Made by a program: the position numbers and the translations under genes. The notes below the pieces were generated by a model. That model was not told where the DNA came from. It saw nothing but the letters and a program-made list of their open reading frames with translations, and ran no database searches. A DNA stretch of 39,333 bases. Source: Alphaproteobacteria bacterium (GTDB taxonomy: Bacteria; Pseudomonadota; Alphaproteobacteria; Micavibrionales; Micavibrionaceae). Positions 6,392 to 18,388 of the stretch are shown piece after piece; within the stretch, counting starts at the first letter, position 1, and the number at the start of each line of letters is the position of its first letter. Where the stretch lies: positions 1 to 39,333 of the forward strand of contig JAESRE010000003.1 in the NCBI GenBank assembly GCA_016764775.1. The letters run 5' to 3'.

Positions 6392-7822
6392 ATGGATAGC
6401 GCTTTCTTTCATATGGATTTTCTCTCCACCCTGTTTATTTTTATAATCGGGTGTGGTGCGCTGTTCATACTTATCGTTTTCATACATGACAGGTTTCAAT
6501 CGTCTAATGCCGTAAAACGTAATTATCCGGTTCTGGCATGGTTTCGTCCCATATCTGAGAAGCTGGGTGAGTTTTTCAGACGCTATATTTCTTTTGGAGA
6601 CCGCGAAGCTCAGCCGTTTTCCCGTGCAATCAAAGAATGGGTATATGAGGCAGCACACGGCAAAAAGGATACGCGAGGCTTTGGCACTAAAATTGATTTT
6701 ACCACGCGGCCATATTTTTTTCGCAACGCCGTTTTTCCGGTGAATGAAAATGAAGCCGAAGACCCGCCCGTTTTAACCATCGGCCCGTATTGCAAACACC
6801 CTTATAAACCGCCGTCTTTTTTTAATATGTCGGCCATGAGTTACGGCGCATTATCCGCACCGGCTGTTGAAGCATTGTCCTACGGCACGGAACTGGCCGG
6901 GTGCTGGCTCAATACCGGTGAAGGTGGACTGGCTCCGCATCACCTCAAAGGCAACCCGGATATTGTGTTTGAAATTGGCACGGCCAAATATGGGGTGCGC
7001 GATAAGGATGGTAATCTGGATGAAGGTGAATTGCGGGAGGTTGCCGCCAGACCGCAAATCAAGATGTTTGAGCTTAAATTAAGCCAAGGCGCAAAACCTG
7101 GTAGAGGTGGTGTTTTGCCTGCAAATAAAGTCACTAAAGAAATAGCAGACATCCGCAATATCCCACAAGGCGAAGACTCAATTTCGCCCAACAGACACGC
7201 GGAAATCTCCAATACCGGGGAGTTACTCGATTTTATCGACTATCTGCGTGAAACCACCGGAAAACCGGTCGGCTTTAAAACCGCACTGGGCGATACAAAC
7301 TGGATAAAAGAATTGTGCGAGGAAATCAAAGCGCGGGGTGAGAAAAGGGCACCGGACTTTATCACAATTGACGGTGCGGAAGGCGGTACAGGGGCTTCAC
7401 CGATGATGCTCATGGATAATTCCGCCATATCCATCCGCGAGACCTTGCCGGACGTCGCGAATATTATAAAAGAATACGGCTTAAAAGACCGCATAAGGCT
7501 GATTGCTTCGGGTAAACTTGTTACCGCTGGAGATGTGGCCTGGGCTATGATGGCCGGAGCGGATTATGTTGTGTCAGCACGCGGTTTCATGTTTTCCATT
7601 GGCTGCATTATGGCGATGCGCTGCCATACAGATCGCTGCCCCAGCGGTGTTGCCACGCATGATCCCGATCTACAAAAAGCCCTAAAACCGGACGATAAAA
7701 AACAGAAGGTCGCCAACTACGTGAACCGTGTGCGTGAAGAAGTTGCAACAATAGCGCATAGCTGCGGTGTTAAACACGCCCGCTCCCTCAATCAATCGCA
7801 TATAGGAGGCGAAATAACATGA
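6392..7822 (+). CDS. FMN-binding glutamate synthase-like membrane protein
   Basis: 476 residues: an N-terminal hydrophobic helix (about 10-32) followed by a domain like the FMN-binding synthase region of GltB. The domain shows AMSYGALS, GEGG, the FITIDGAEGGTGASP motif, GADYV and the three-cysteine cluster C-IMAMRC-TDRC of the [3Fe-4S] centre. It lacks the glutaminase and GXGXG domains of real glutamate synthase, so it belongs to the stand-alone 'FMN-binding glutamate synthase family', whose substrate is unknown. It begins three bases after copB and overlaps the next gene by ATGA, so it is almost certainly co-transcribed with copAB. An oxidoreductase role in copper or sulfur stress is inference. 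Confidence 0.88.
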   Translation: MDSAFFHMDFLSTLFIFIIGCGALFILIVFIHDRFQSSNAVKRNYPVLAWFRPISEKLGEFFRRYISFGDREAQPFSRAIKEWVYEAAHGKKDTRGFGTKIDFTTRPYFFRNAVFPVNENEAEDPPVLTIGPYCKHPYKPPSFFNMSAMSYGALSAPAVEALSYGTELAGCWLNTGEGGLAPHHLKGNPDIVFEIGTAKYGVRDKDGNLDEGELREVAARPQIKMFELKLSQGAKPGRGGVLPANKVTKEIADIRNIPQGEDSISPNRHAEISNTGELLDFIDYLRETTGKPVGFKTALGDTNWIKELCEEIKARGEKRAPDFITIDGAEGGTGASPMMLMDNSAISIRETLPDVANIIKEYGLKDRIRLIASGKLVTAGDVAWAMMAGADYVVSARGFMFSIGCIMAMRCHTDRCPSGVATHDPDLQKALKPDDKKQKVANYVNRVREEVATIAHSCGVKHARSLNQSHIGGEIT

Positions 7823-8253
7823 TAATTGCAACTTTATTAAGTTTAGTTTTATTGTTAATGACTGTTTGCGTTCATTATTGCGGTTTAAAATACGTAGCTA
7901 CATTGTCACAACGTTGGAATACGTCCCGTCACATTGTGCCTATATTTCTCATGTTCTGCATTGCGCTTTTACATTTATTAGAAATCCTAATTTATGCAGG
8001 TATTTTCTATCTACTCGATATTTTCACAGATCTTGGCAGCTTTACTAGCGAATTTAAACCAATCTTGCGTGACTACATATATTTTTCAGGTGCAAATTAT
8101 ACCACATTAGGAATGAGTGATTTTTACCCTCAAGGGCATTTTAAAATATTCGCCATAACCGAGGCATTAGCCGGATTTATGATGCTGACATGGTCCGCTA
8201 CCTTTTTTTACTCAACAGCAGGACAGTTTTTAAATAACGAAAGGAAGAACTAA
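7819..8253 (+). CDS. Two-pore-domain-like ion channel membrane protein
   Basis: 144 residues with about four hydrophobic stretches. The segment FSGANYTTLGMSDFYPQGHFKIFAITEALAG resembles the pore loop and last helix of the Ion_trans_2 (bacterial K+ channel-like) family, where TT-G-GD lines the filter; here the filter is TTLGMSD, so selectivity for potassium is doubtful. It overlaps the upstream gene (ATGA) and is followed one base later by the DUF305 gene, so it lies inside the copper operon. No cytoplasmic RCK domain is present. A cation leak or sensing role is speculative. Confidence 0.65.
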   Translation: MIIATLLSLVLLLMTVCVHYCGLKYVATLSQRWNTSRHIVPIFLMFCIALLHLLEILIYAGIFYLLDIFTDLGSFTSEFKPILRDYIYFSGANYTTLGMSDFYPQGHFKIFAITEALAGFMMLTWSATFFYSTAGQFLNNERKN

Positions 8254-8254
8254 A

Positions 8255-8782
8255 ATGAATTATTCAAAATTTTTTGCCATGATTGGGACATCAACCGTAG
8301 TAATGCTCGGTTTGATGTATCTCAATTCATATTCCATTATCGAACATGCCTTCTGGAGCGAGACGCGCTTCTACATGGCCTTTGTCATGGGCGCAGCGAT
8401 GGCGGTTGTGATGCTCTCTTTCATGCTAGGTATGTACAAAAACAGTAAAGTGAATACAGCCATTTATATTGGCAGTGCTTTGGTGTTTGCACTGGCGTTG
8501 TTTCTCGTGCGCAGCCAGACAACCATTGATGATACCTCCTATATGAGCGCAATGATTCCGCACCATTCTATTGCGGTACTAACGAGCGAACGTGCTGGCA
8601 TTGAAGATGTTCGTGTCCGCCAGTTGGCTGACGATATTATCAAGGCGCAGCGTAAAGAAATCAAAGAAATGGACTGGCTGATTAATGACATTAAGCAAAA
8701 CGGTCTTGTTGAAACGCAAGCCGAAGCCTTGGAGCGTCCGCTGCCAAAATTTGAAGGCAGAGTTGATGGCGAGGCCCTCTAA
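8255..8782 (+). CDS. DUF305 family membrane protein
   Basis: 175 residues with three N-terminal hydrophobic helices followed by a soluble DUF305 domain. The signature MIPHHSIAVLTSERAGI, then VRQLADDII-AQRKEI-EMDWLI, is the ferritin-like four-helix motif typical of the family, with the paired histidines proposed to bind metal. DUF305 proteins are common in copper-resistance clusters, which fits the position after copAB. AAAGGAAG precedes the start and the gene begins one base after the channel-like gene. Function at molecular level is unknown; periplasmic copper binding is a reasonable inference. Confidence 0.85.
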   Translation: MNYSKFFAMIGTSTVVMLGLMYLNSYSIIEHAFWSETRFYMAFVMGAAMAVVMLSFMLGMYKNSKVNTAIYIGSALVFALALFLVRSQTTIDDTSYMSAMIPHHSIAVLTSERAGIEDVRVRQLADDIIKAQRKEIKEMDWLINDIKQNGLVETQAEALERPLPKFEGRVDGEAL

Positions 8783-8805
8783 GTATTCCTAAAGTTAGCG
8801 ATCTC

Positions 8806-10011
8806 ATGGAACAGTTTTTAAAAACATATAGTGAAGCGGCAACAGCTACTCTCGGCTTGTTCTGGATGGCCTTCTGGGCCTTTGCTTTGGGCTATCTTAT
8901 TAGTTCGATGATACAGGTTTTTGTAACACGTGAGCGCATGAAGCAAAGCATGGGTGATGCAGGAGGGAAAAGTGTAGCGCTTGGCACTTTCTTTGGTTTT
9001 ATTTCAAGCTCGTGCAGTTTTGCGGCATTGTCTACGACACGTTCTCTTTTTACGAAAGGGGCGGGTTTAGTACCGTCTTTGGCTTTTCTGCTTGCGTCCA
9101 CAAATCTGGTCATCGAGTTGGGAATTATTATTGGCGTATTTCTATCCTGGCAGTTCGTTGTGGGGGAGTATCTTGGCGGCCTGCTTTTGATTCTGTTCAT
9201 GTGGTCGATTGTAAAGCTGACGTTGCCAAAGAAATTTGAAGAACAGGCAAGAGAACATGCGCGAAAAGAAGAAGGTCACGACGATAACAAGGATGTCCCT
9301 GGCTGGAAAAAGCTGATTAGGTCTAAAGAAGGTTGGGGCAACGTCGCCAATCGTTATGTGATGGAATGGAAAATGGTCTGGAAGGATGTCACGATCGGTT
9401 TTACTGTTGCCGGTATTATTGCGGCCTTTGTACCGCAAAGTTTCTTTCAGTCGCTATTTGTGGGTTCGGGATCGGGTGATCCGGCTTTCTGGCAGGTTCT
9501 GGTTCAAACCATTGTTGGCCCGCTTGCTGCCTTTTTTACCTTCATAGGATCGATGGGAAATATTCCGCTTGCTGCTGTTCTTTTTGGGAATGGTGTAGCC
9601 TTTGCCGGTATCATGGCCTTTATTTTCAGTGACCTTGTTGTTTTTCCGGTTTTACGGATACAGGCTAAATATTATGGTTGGAAGATGGCGTTTTATATAA
9701 TGGGTGTGTTTTTAAGCGTGTTAGTCGCGACAGCACTTCTTATGCATTACGGATTTGCGGCTTTTGATTTGCTACCGGACTCATCAAGCGCTAAAAACGT
9801 CACAGATAGAGAGTTCTTTAAAATTGATTATACCTTGTTTCTCAATGCCTTATTTGTAGTTGTCAGTCTTGGTTTTTTAGGCTGGGCACTTAAGAAGCAG
9901 GGCGCTCTCAACATGAGCAGCGAGAAGACCAGTGAAAAAATTCTGTTTTGGCTCTCTATGATGGCATATTTTTGGCTTGCTGGCGGACTGATATGCACTC
10001 TTTTTATTTAA
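8806..10011 (+). CDS. Predicted permease, YraQ/ArsP_1 (DUF318) family
   Basis: 401 residues, about eight to ten membrane spans in two halves joined by a charged loop (about 145-175, rich in K, E and H). FFGFISSSCSFAALSTTRSL contains the conserved serine/cysteine motif of the family, repeated more loosely by TFIGSMGNIPLAAVLFGNG. ArsP members export trivalent organoarsenicals; other members are linked to thiosulfate or metal transport, so the substrate is unknown. The gene starts 23 bases after the DUF305 gene with no strong ribosome binding site. The following gene encodes a persulfide dioxygenase-like fusion, hinting at a sulfur compound as substrate, but that is context only. Confidence 0.8.
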   Translation: MEQFLKTYSEAATATLGLFWMAFWAFALGYLISSMIQVFVTRERMKQSMGDAGGKSVALGTFFGFISSSCSFAALSTTRSLFTKGAGLVPSLAFLLASTNLVIELGIIIGVFLSWQFVVGEYLGGLLLILFMWSIVKLTLPKKFEEQAREHARKEEGHDDNKDVPGWKKLIRSKEGWGNVANRYVMEWKMVWKDVTIGFTVAGIIAAFVPQSFFQSLFVGSGSGDPAFWQVLVQTIVGPLAAFFTFIGSMGNIPLAAVLFGNGVAFAGIMAFIFSDLVVFPVLRIQAKYYGWKMAFYIMGVFLSVLVATALLMHYGFAAFDLLPDSSSAKNVTDREFFKIDYTLFLNALFVVVSLGFLGWALKKQGALNMSSEKTSEKILFWLSMMAYFWLAGGLICTLFI

Positions 10012-10110
10012 TGATGCGTTTACTCTAAAAATTCCTGATGTCTTAGCATTTTTAGGAACTTAAGAGCGTATTGCGTGTTAGTTGATACATGAGTTTAAAG
10101 GAGGCTAATT

Positions 10111-11979
10111 ATGACCTTAAGATTTGAACCGATATTAGCTGAAGGCATAGCACAAGTTTCATATTTTATATGTGATGATAGTGCAGGATTTGCGGCTGTG
10201 GTTGATCCGCGCCCTGATGCTGATATTTATCTGAAAAAAGCGCGGCAGTATGGGGTCACGATTACCCATGTTTTTGAAACGCATATTCATGCTGATTTTC
10301 TGAGCGGCGCTCGCGAACTGATATTGCGATGCAAAGGGAGTGCAAAACTCTATGTCAGCGTTGAGGGCGATGCTTCATATGAATTTGAGCACGAGCCTGT
10401 TAAAGATGGCGATGAATACGTATTTGGCGAAGTCAAAATTACAGCCAAACATACCCCCGGTCACACGCCTGAACATTTAACTTATATGCTCACCGATACC
10501 TCTAAAGAAGGACAGCCATGGGGCGCTATGACTGGAGATTCTTTATTTGTGGATTCAATCGGCAGGCCGGATTTGCTGGGCGATGAAAAAACAGATGAAC
10601 TCACACAGGCTCTATACAAAACCATGCGGGAGTTTTTCTGCAAACTTGAGGATAGTGTTATAATTTATCCCTGCCATGCCGCAGGATCAGCCTGCGGTCC
10701 AGACATTGGTGACCGTATGAGCAGCACAATCGGATATGAAAAAAAATATAATCCGTTCATGCTGATTGATAACTACGATGAATTTAAAAAAACCGTCCAG
10801 GAAAATGCACCCCCGGTACCTACGCATTACTCGAAAATGAAAAAGCTCAATGCCAAGGGACCAGAAACCTTCGGCCATACACCACAAGTGCGTGCTTTAA
10901 GCGTGAATGAATTTGAAGAAGAAATGAGTGGCGCAGATACGATCGTCATTGATACCAGAGATATGTTGGCTTTTGGTGGAGGTCATATTGAAGGGGCACT
11001 TAATATAGGGCAACGCCCCATTCTCTCGGTCTGGACCGGGTGGTTGATTGATTCAAATGCGCCCATATTATTAGTTATACCTAATGACAAAGATTTAGAG
11101 CGCGTGGTAAATTTGCTGTGGCGCACTGGCCACAACAATATTAAGGGCTATCTTGCAGGTGGTATGCGCAATTGGCAGGAATCCGGAAAGGAAATCACCA
11201 AATTACCGCAACTTTCTGTACACGAACTGAACGAAAATAAAGATCAATACCAGCCTTTGGATGTGCGCAAAGATAAAGAATGGAATAACGGTTATATCCC
11301 CGGTGCAACGCATGTTTTTCTTGGCGAATTAACCGATAAACTCGGCACACTCGAAAAAGAGAAAAATTATGCCGTTTATTGTGCGAGCGGGTATAGAGCC
11401 AGTATTGCGTCCAGCCTGTTACAGAAAAACGGCTTCAAAAACATTCACAATATCCCCGGCAGCTTTAAAGCATGGAAGGCTGTGGGATTACCCATAGAAA
11501 AGAAAGAGGAGACCCAAACCATGAGTGAAGACATAAAGCAAATTAATGATGATATCTCTGTCGCTGCCTTTGATCCCGATAAGGGCAGCTTTAAAACTTT
11601 TGCAGAAAAAGGATTTAAGTCGGTTATTAACCTTCAAACAACAGATGAAGACCAAAATCTCGACCCTAACAAGGAAGAGGAGCTGGCAAATGATAACAGT
11701 CTGAAATATAGACAGATTGGCGTATCTAAGGAGAACCTCTCAGAAGCTACCGTTGACAGTTTCCGTCAAGAATTAGAAAACCTGCCCAAGCCAGTGGTTG
11801 TTCATTGCACATCAGGAAAACGCTCCGGCGCATTTGTGATGATGCATATTGGCTGTCAGCAAGGCATGTCTGGAGAAGAGGTCATTAAAAAAGCCGAAGA
11901 GATGGGCTTTGAATGCGATCAAGCTGAATTAGAGCAGTTCGTTAAAAAATACGTGAACAAAAAAACGTCTATTGATTAA
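10111..11979 (+). CDS. MBL-fold persulfide dioxygenase-like / two rhodanese / DUF442 fusion
   Basis: 622 residues in four parts. Residues 1-230 are an ETHE1-like metallo-beta-lactamase fold with ETHIHADFLSG, HTPGHTPEH, TGDSLFVDSIGRPDL and YPCHAAG supplying iron ligands. Residues about 260-365 are a rhodanese fold with no cysteine at the active loop (LLVIPNDKD), hence probably inactive. Residues about 370-465 are a second rhodanese with an intact CASGYRAS loop. From M471 on is a DUF442 domain (phosphatase-like HCTSGKRSG). Such fusions oxidise or transfer sulfane sulfur during sulfide detoxification. AAAGGAGG precedes the start. A GAGGAG upstream of ATG 11521 could start the DUF442 domain alone. 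Confidence 0.88.
   Translation: MTLRFEPILAEGIAQVSYFICDDSAGFAAVVDPRPDADIYLKKARQYGVTITHVFETHIHADFLSGARELILRCKGSAKLYVSVEGDASYEFEHEPVKDGDEYVFGEVKITAKHTPGHTPEHLTYMLTDTSKEGQPWGAMTGDSLFVDSIGRPDLLGDEKTDELTQALYKTMREFFCKLEDSVIIYPCHAAGSACGPDIGDRMSSTIGYEKKYNPFMLIDNYDEFKKTVQENAPPVPTHYSKMKKLNAKGPETFGHTPQVRALSVNEFEEEMSGADTIVIDTRDMLAFGGGHIEGALNIGQRPILSVWTGWLIDSNAPILLVIPNDKDLERVVNLLWRTGHNNIKGYLAGGMRNWQESGKEITKLPQLSVHELNENKDQYQPLDVRKDKEWNNGYIPGATHVFLGELTDKLGTLEKEKNYAVYCASGYRASIASSLLQKNGFKNIHNIPGSFKAWKAVGLPIEKKEETQTMSEDIKQINDDISVAAFDPDKGSFKTFAEKGFKSVINLQTTDEDQNLDPNKEEELANDNSLKYRQIGVSKENLSEATVDSFRQELENLPKPVVVHCTSGKRSGAFVMMHIGCQQGMSGEEVIKKAEEMGFECDQAELEQFVKKYVNKKTSID
11500..11523 (+). promoter_or_regulatory. Internal Shine-Dalgarno and ATG before the DUF442 domain
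   Basis: AAAGAGGAG (about 11503-11511) lies ten bases before ATG 11521, in frame, exactly at the border between the second rhodanese and the DUF442 domain. This spacing would allow a separate 152-residue DUF442 protein as well as the full fusion, or it is the fossil of a once separate gene joined by loss of a stop codon. No direct evidence of use. Confidence 0.4.
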
Positions 11980-12005
11980 ATATAAAACTGTGCTATTTTA
12001 AAAAA

Positions 12006-12338
12006 ATGCGCAAGTTTTTGATGCTACTTTCTGTTTTTGCTTTTTTTGCCACATCATTGGCAGGGATTGCGCATGCGGAAACTGTTTGCGACCCAGCAAC
12101 TGAAATCTGCGAAACTCAGCATGTAGATAATGAAAAATCACCGGATGACGATATGCCCAAAGAAGGCTACGATCTGGCTTGTAGCGGTTGTCATGCTCAT
12201 TGTCACAACCATATTCCATCTACAGTCTGTAATGATCTCTCCATTGAGTTTAGCGCAAAGGAACCGCGCCTGCTTGGAGAAGAGCTGATCTACATCTCTA
12301 ATTTCATTTACGGCCTCAAACGCCCTCCCAGATCATAA
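12006..12338 (+). CDS. Small secreted Cys/His-rich protein
   Basis: 110 residues with a clear signal peptide (MRKFLMLLSVFAFFATSLAG, cleavage near AHA-ET). The mature part holds six cysteines, in VCDPATEIC, LACSGCHAHCHNH and STVC, together with three nearby histidines, suggesting soft-metal binding in the periplasm. I do not recognise a family. It sits 26 bases after the sulfur fusion and about 140 bases before the czcC-like gene; no good ribosome binding site is visible before the ATG (A-rich leader). Position just before a metal efflux operon suggests a metallochaperone or sensor, which is inference. Confidence 0.6.
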   Translation: MRKFLMLLSVFAFFATSLAGIAHAETVCDPATEICETQHVDNEKSPDDDMPKEGYDLACSGCHAHCHNHIPSTVCNDLSIEFSAKEPRLLGEELIYISNFIYGLKRPPRS

Positions 12339-12477
12339 ATATATAAGGCGTAGTGTATCTGCATGCTGACGATTTGCGTCTGCACAGATGTATCCTTCAC
12401 GACCTTATTTTCTAAAGACTGCGCTTAAAGACTTTGCGCCGCTTTACCCCTTATTGAACCCAAAAAAGGAAAATATA
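12339..12477 (+). promoter_or_regulatory. Leader region of the czc-type operon
   Basis: This 139-base gap before the czcC-like gene is the longest non-coding stretch in the efflux section and likely holds its promoter. Two imperfect tandem copies of AAAGACT followed by TGCGC or GCGC lie around 12414-12440. I see no recognisable metal operator and no hairpin terminator. An in-frame extension of czcC to 12388 is possible but the signal peptide and AAGGAAA favour 12478. Confidence 0.35.
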
Positions 12478-13761
12478 ATGAGAAAATTACTCTACACGTC
12501 TGCGTTGGCTATGCTTCTTTGGCAACCAACACTGGCAGGAGCCGAGACATTGGATAAGCAGATGGCTTTTCAAATGGCTTTGCAAAATAACCCGACGTAT
12601 AAGGCTGCACTTGCTGATATTGATGCAGCAGATGGCGTAAAGCTTCAGGCATCGCTTCTTCCCAACCCTGATGCGGTGTTGGAAATTGAAAATTTTGCAG
12701 GAGAAGATGAAAATGAAGGTTTTGATGGTGCTGAAATAACGCTTGGTATTGAGCAAACCATAGAAGTGGGCGGTAAACGTCGCAATCGTACAAATGTGGC
12801 TGATTACACTTATAGAATTAACCAACAACAGGCCAAAGCCCAAGCCTTAAGTTTATTAGCGGAGACTGAATACGCCTTTATCAGTGTAGCGGTTGCCCAA
12901 GAGCGTATGGTGCTGGCTGATAAGCGTTTGGCTTTAGCCGATAAGACGCACAGTATTGTAAAAAAACGGATAGGAGCTGCAAAATCCGCTGAAATCCAAC
13001 ATACAAAAGCTGATATTGAACAAGCTGCCGCCGAAGTTGAGAAGCGCAAAGCCGAAAAAGAATTGGTAACTGCAAAAACAGATTTGGCAAGGCTTTTGGG
13101 TGGTGTAGATAGTGCTACTTTGGATGTTGAAGTTGATATCAAGACATTACCTGAATTGGTAAATCAACAAGCTCTTTTAGATTCTATTAAAAATGCACCT
13201 CAATCCAAAGCTCAGGAATTTGCCAAAATGCAAGCGAAGTCTTCTTTGGATTTGGCTTATTCTGAAGCAGTTCCTGATCCGAGTTTTGGTTTAGGGATAA
13301 GACGTTTTAATGAAAATGATAGCACAGCACTTATAGCAAGTGTTTCGTTTCCAATACCTGTTTTCAATCGTAATCAAGGCGGTATCAAAGAAGCCAAAGC
13401 CAATATGATCAAGGCTGATGCTCAAAACTATGCAGCAGGTTTATCACTGAGACAATCCGCTATCCAATCATGGGAAAGCTTTGCTTCTTCTTTAGACGAG
13501 ACAAGTCGATACCAAGATGAAATTATCCCAAGCGCACGCAAGGCTTATAAGCAAGCTGATAATGGTTATAGCCGTGGTGCATTTGGTTTTCTGGATTTAC
13601 TTGATGCGCAGCGTACACTCTATGAAGTTCAGGAATCACATTTAGATAGCTTATTAAGCCTTTATAAAGCAAAGGTAAAAACCGATTTCTTGATGGGGAC
13701 ATATAACCCTCTGATTGAAAAAATATCTCAAGCAAACTTAAAAGGAAAAACCAATGACTAA
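12478..13761 (+). CDS. czcC: CzcC/CusC-type outer membrane efflux protein
   Basis: TolC-family outer membrane channel of a tripartite heavy-metal efflux pump. 427 residues with a signal peptide (cleavage near AGA-ET) and two OEP repeats: ALQNNPTYKAALADIDAADG opens the first and LSLRQSAIQSWESF and GAFGFLDLLDAQRTLYEVQ lie in the second, with long alternating Ala/Glu/Lys helices between. It lacks a lipobox cysteine, as in many CzcC proteins. Start 12478 has AAGGAAA eight bases upstream; the longer frame from 12388 lacks a signal peptide at its beginning. The stop overlaps the czcB start by eight bases, marking the first gene of czcCBA. Confidence 0.88.
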   Translation: MRKLLYTSALAMLLWQPTLAGAETLDKQMAFQMALQNNPTYKAALADIDAADGVKLQASLLPNPDAVLEIENFAGEDENEGFDGAEITLGIEQTIEVGGKRRNRTNVADYTYRINQQQAKAQALSLLAETEYAFISVAVAQERMVLADKRLALADKTHSIVKKRIGAAKSAEIQHTKADIEQAAAEVEKRKAEKELVTAKTDLARLLGGVDSATLDVEVDIKTLPELVNQQALLDSIKNAPQSKAQEFAKMQAKSSLDLAYSEAVPDPSFGLGIRRFNENDSTALIASVSFPIPVFNRNQGGIKEAKANMIKADAQNYAAGLSLRQSAIQSWESFASSLDETSRYQDEIIPSARKAYKQADNGYSRGAFGFLDLLDAQRTLYEVQESHLDSLLSLYKAKVKTDFLMGTYNPLIEKISQANLKGKTND

Positions 13762-14827
13762 AAAATTATTATACCTCTCTGTGTTAGGGGTTGCGCTTTT
13801 TGCGTGGCAACTGACACCTTCAATTATTACAAGCGTTAAAGCGGAAACTGAAGCACATGACGGCCACGGCCATGACGAAGCTGATAGCGACGATCACAGT
13901 GAGGACCATAACGAAGAAGGCGACTCACACGATGAACACGGCCATGATAGTCATGAAAAAAAAGATAGCCATGACGAACACGGACATGGTGATGAACACG
14001 ATGAGCATGAGGAAGGCAAAGTTGAAATTTCTCCAGATGCCGCAAAATTAACTGGCATTCAAGTGAAACAAGCTGGCTCTTCAATAGTGGCTATGACAAC
14101 GCCGCTTACTGGACGCATTGTTTTGAATGAAAACAAAACAGCAAATGTGCGCGCTCGTTTTCCGGGTTTTGTCAAAGCTGTTCATGTGAATCTTGGTGAG
14201 AGTGTTAAGAAAGGCCAAAAGTTAGCGAGTGTTGAAAGTAATGAAAGTCTTCGTGTTTATAACGTCGTTGCGCCGATGGATGGTGTAATTCTTAGTCGTG
14301 AAACCAATATTGGGGATGTCACTAACGGCAAAGAATTATTTGTAATCGCTGATCTGTCAACCGTTTGGGCAAAATATCATATATTCCCACGTGATGTTTC
14401 AAATATTAAAAAAGGCCAGCCTGTGACGGTTCACACACTTGATGAAAAAACGCGTCAGAATGCCGAGATTTCTATGCTGTTTCCAACTACGGATGCCCTA
14501 AGCCAAACAGTGATTGCTATTGCTGAGCTTCCCAATGCAGACGGAATTTGGCGGCCGGGCATGACGATTGAGGGTGATATCAAGGTTGGCGAGAAACAGG
14601 CGTCACTTGCTGTTCCACGCGCAGCTTTACAGTTCTTGGAAGAAGAGCAGGTTGTTTTTATAAAAAGCGGTAATGAATACGAGCCGCGTCCCGTCACTGT
14701 TGGCATGGTTGGAACTGAAAATGTAGAAATCACTTCTGGCCTAAAGCGCGGCGAAACATATGTTAGCGCGGGAAGTTTTGTCATTAAAGCTGACATACTT
14801 AAAGGCACAGCAGCACACGAACATTAA
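13754..14827 (+). CDS. czcB: CzcB-type periplasmic adaptor with His/Asp-rich N-terminus
   Basis: Membrane-fusion protein linking CzcA to CzcC. After an N-terminal signal/anchor helix comes a striking stretch (about residues 34-92) of His, Asp, Glu and Gly with 14 histidines and repeated DSHDEHGH units, fit for binding Zn, Co, Cd or Ni. The rest is a usual adaptor: ISPDAAKLTGI, a lipoyl-like GFVKAVHVNLGESVKKGQKL, VVAPMDGVILSRE, and beta-barrel and membrane-proximal domains ending near the C-terminus. 357 residues is normal. It overlaps czcC and is followed 41 bases later by czcA. Assignment to the family is firm; the metal is inferred from the pump partner. Confidence 0.9.
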   Translation: MTKKLLYLSVLGVALFAWQLTPSIITSVKAETEAHDGHGHDEADSDDHSEDHNEEGDSHDEHGHDSHEKKDSHDEHGHGDEHDEHEEGKVEISPDAAKLTGIQVKQAGSSIVAMTTPLTGRIVLNENKTANVRARFPGFVKAVHVNLGESVKKGQKLASVESNESLRVYNVVAPMDGVILSRETNIGDVTNGKELFVIADLSTVWAKYHIFPRDVSNIKKGQPVTVHTLDEKTRQNAEISMLFPTTDALSQTVIAIAELPNADGIWRPGMTIEGDIKVGEKQASLAVPRAALQFLEEEQVVFIKSGNEYEPRPVTVGMVGTENVEITSGLKRGETYVSAGSFVIKADILKGTAAHEH

Positions 14828-14841
14828 GCCGAAAGACTTAA

Positions 14842-18045
<3,204 letters not shown>

Positions 18046-18060
18046 AAAGGAGAAAAAATC

Positions 18061-18309
18061 ATGAAAACATTAATGCTATTAACTGCCGCTGCGCTGACTA
18101 TTGGCCTTGGAACAGCCCATGCTGGAGTAAGTGATTATACGCCGGAGCAAATCAAGAAAATGCCGCGCTTTAGCAGTATCGAACAACAACGATGCCCAAA
18201 GGCGCGGTTTAACTCTGTGAAAAAACGCCTCGCATGCAAAAAGGAAGTGCGTGTCGAGATCTATGAAAAGAGAAAAGCCAGGGAAGTTGAAGAAAAAACG
18301 GATGGATAG
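18061..18309 (+). CDS. Small secreted protein of unknown function
   Basis: 82 residues. A signal peptide (MKTLMLLTAAALTIGLGTAHA) precedes a basic mature part with two cysteines (QRCPKARF, RLACKKEV) spaced for a disulfide and a charged, helical C-terminus. No family recognised. A textbook AAAAGGAG ribosome binding site lies eight bases before the ATG, and the gene begins 15 bases after czcA, so it is probably part of the czc transcript. A periplasmic accessory to efflux is a guess. Confidence 0.7.
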   Translation: MKTLMLLTAAALTIGLGTAHAGVSDYTPEQIKKMPRFSSIEQQRCPKARFNSVKKRLACKKEVRVEIYEKRKAREVEEKTDG

Positions 18310-18388
18310 AATTCAATGGTCTAATTTTAATTAATCATGAAGATTTAAGAAGTAATTGCATATGTTAATTCTATTTAAGAGAGTTTTT

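Noticed and set aside
10025-10055. Intrinsic terminator between permease and sulfur fusion
   Set aside because: CTAAAAAT and ATTTTTAG pair, but the stem is A/T only, the loop is 15 bases and there is no U-tract.
12388-12477. N-terminal extension of the czcC-like protein
   Set aside because: The extension would hide the signal peptide, and AAGGAAA sits correctly before ATG 12478.
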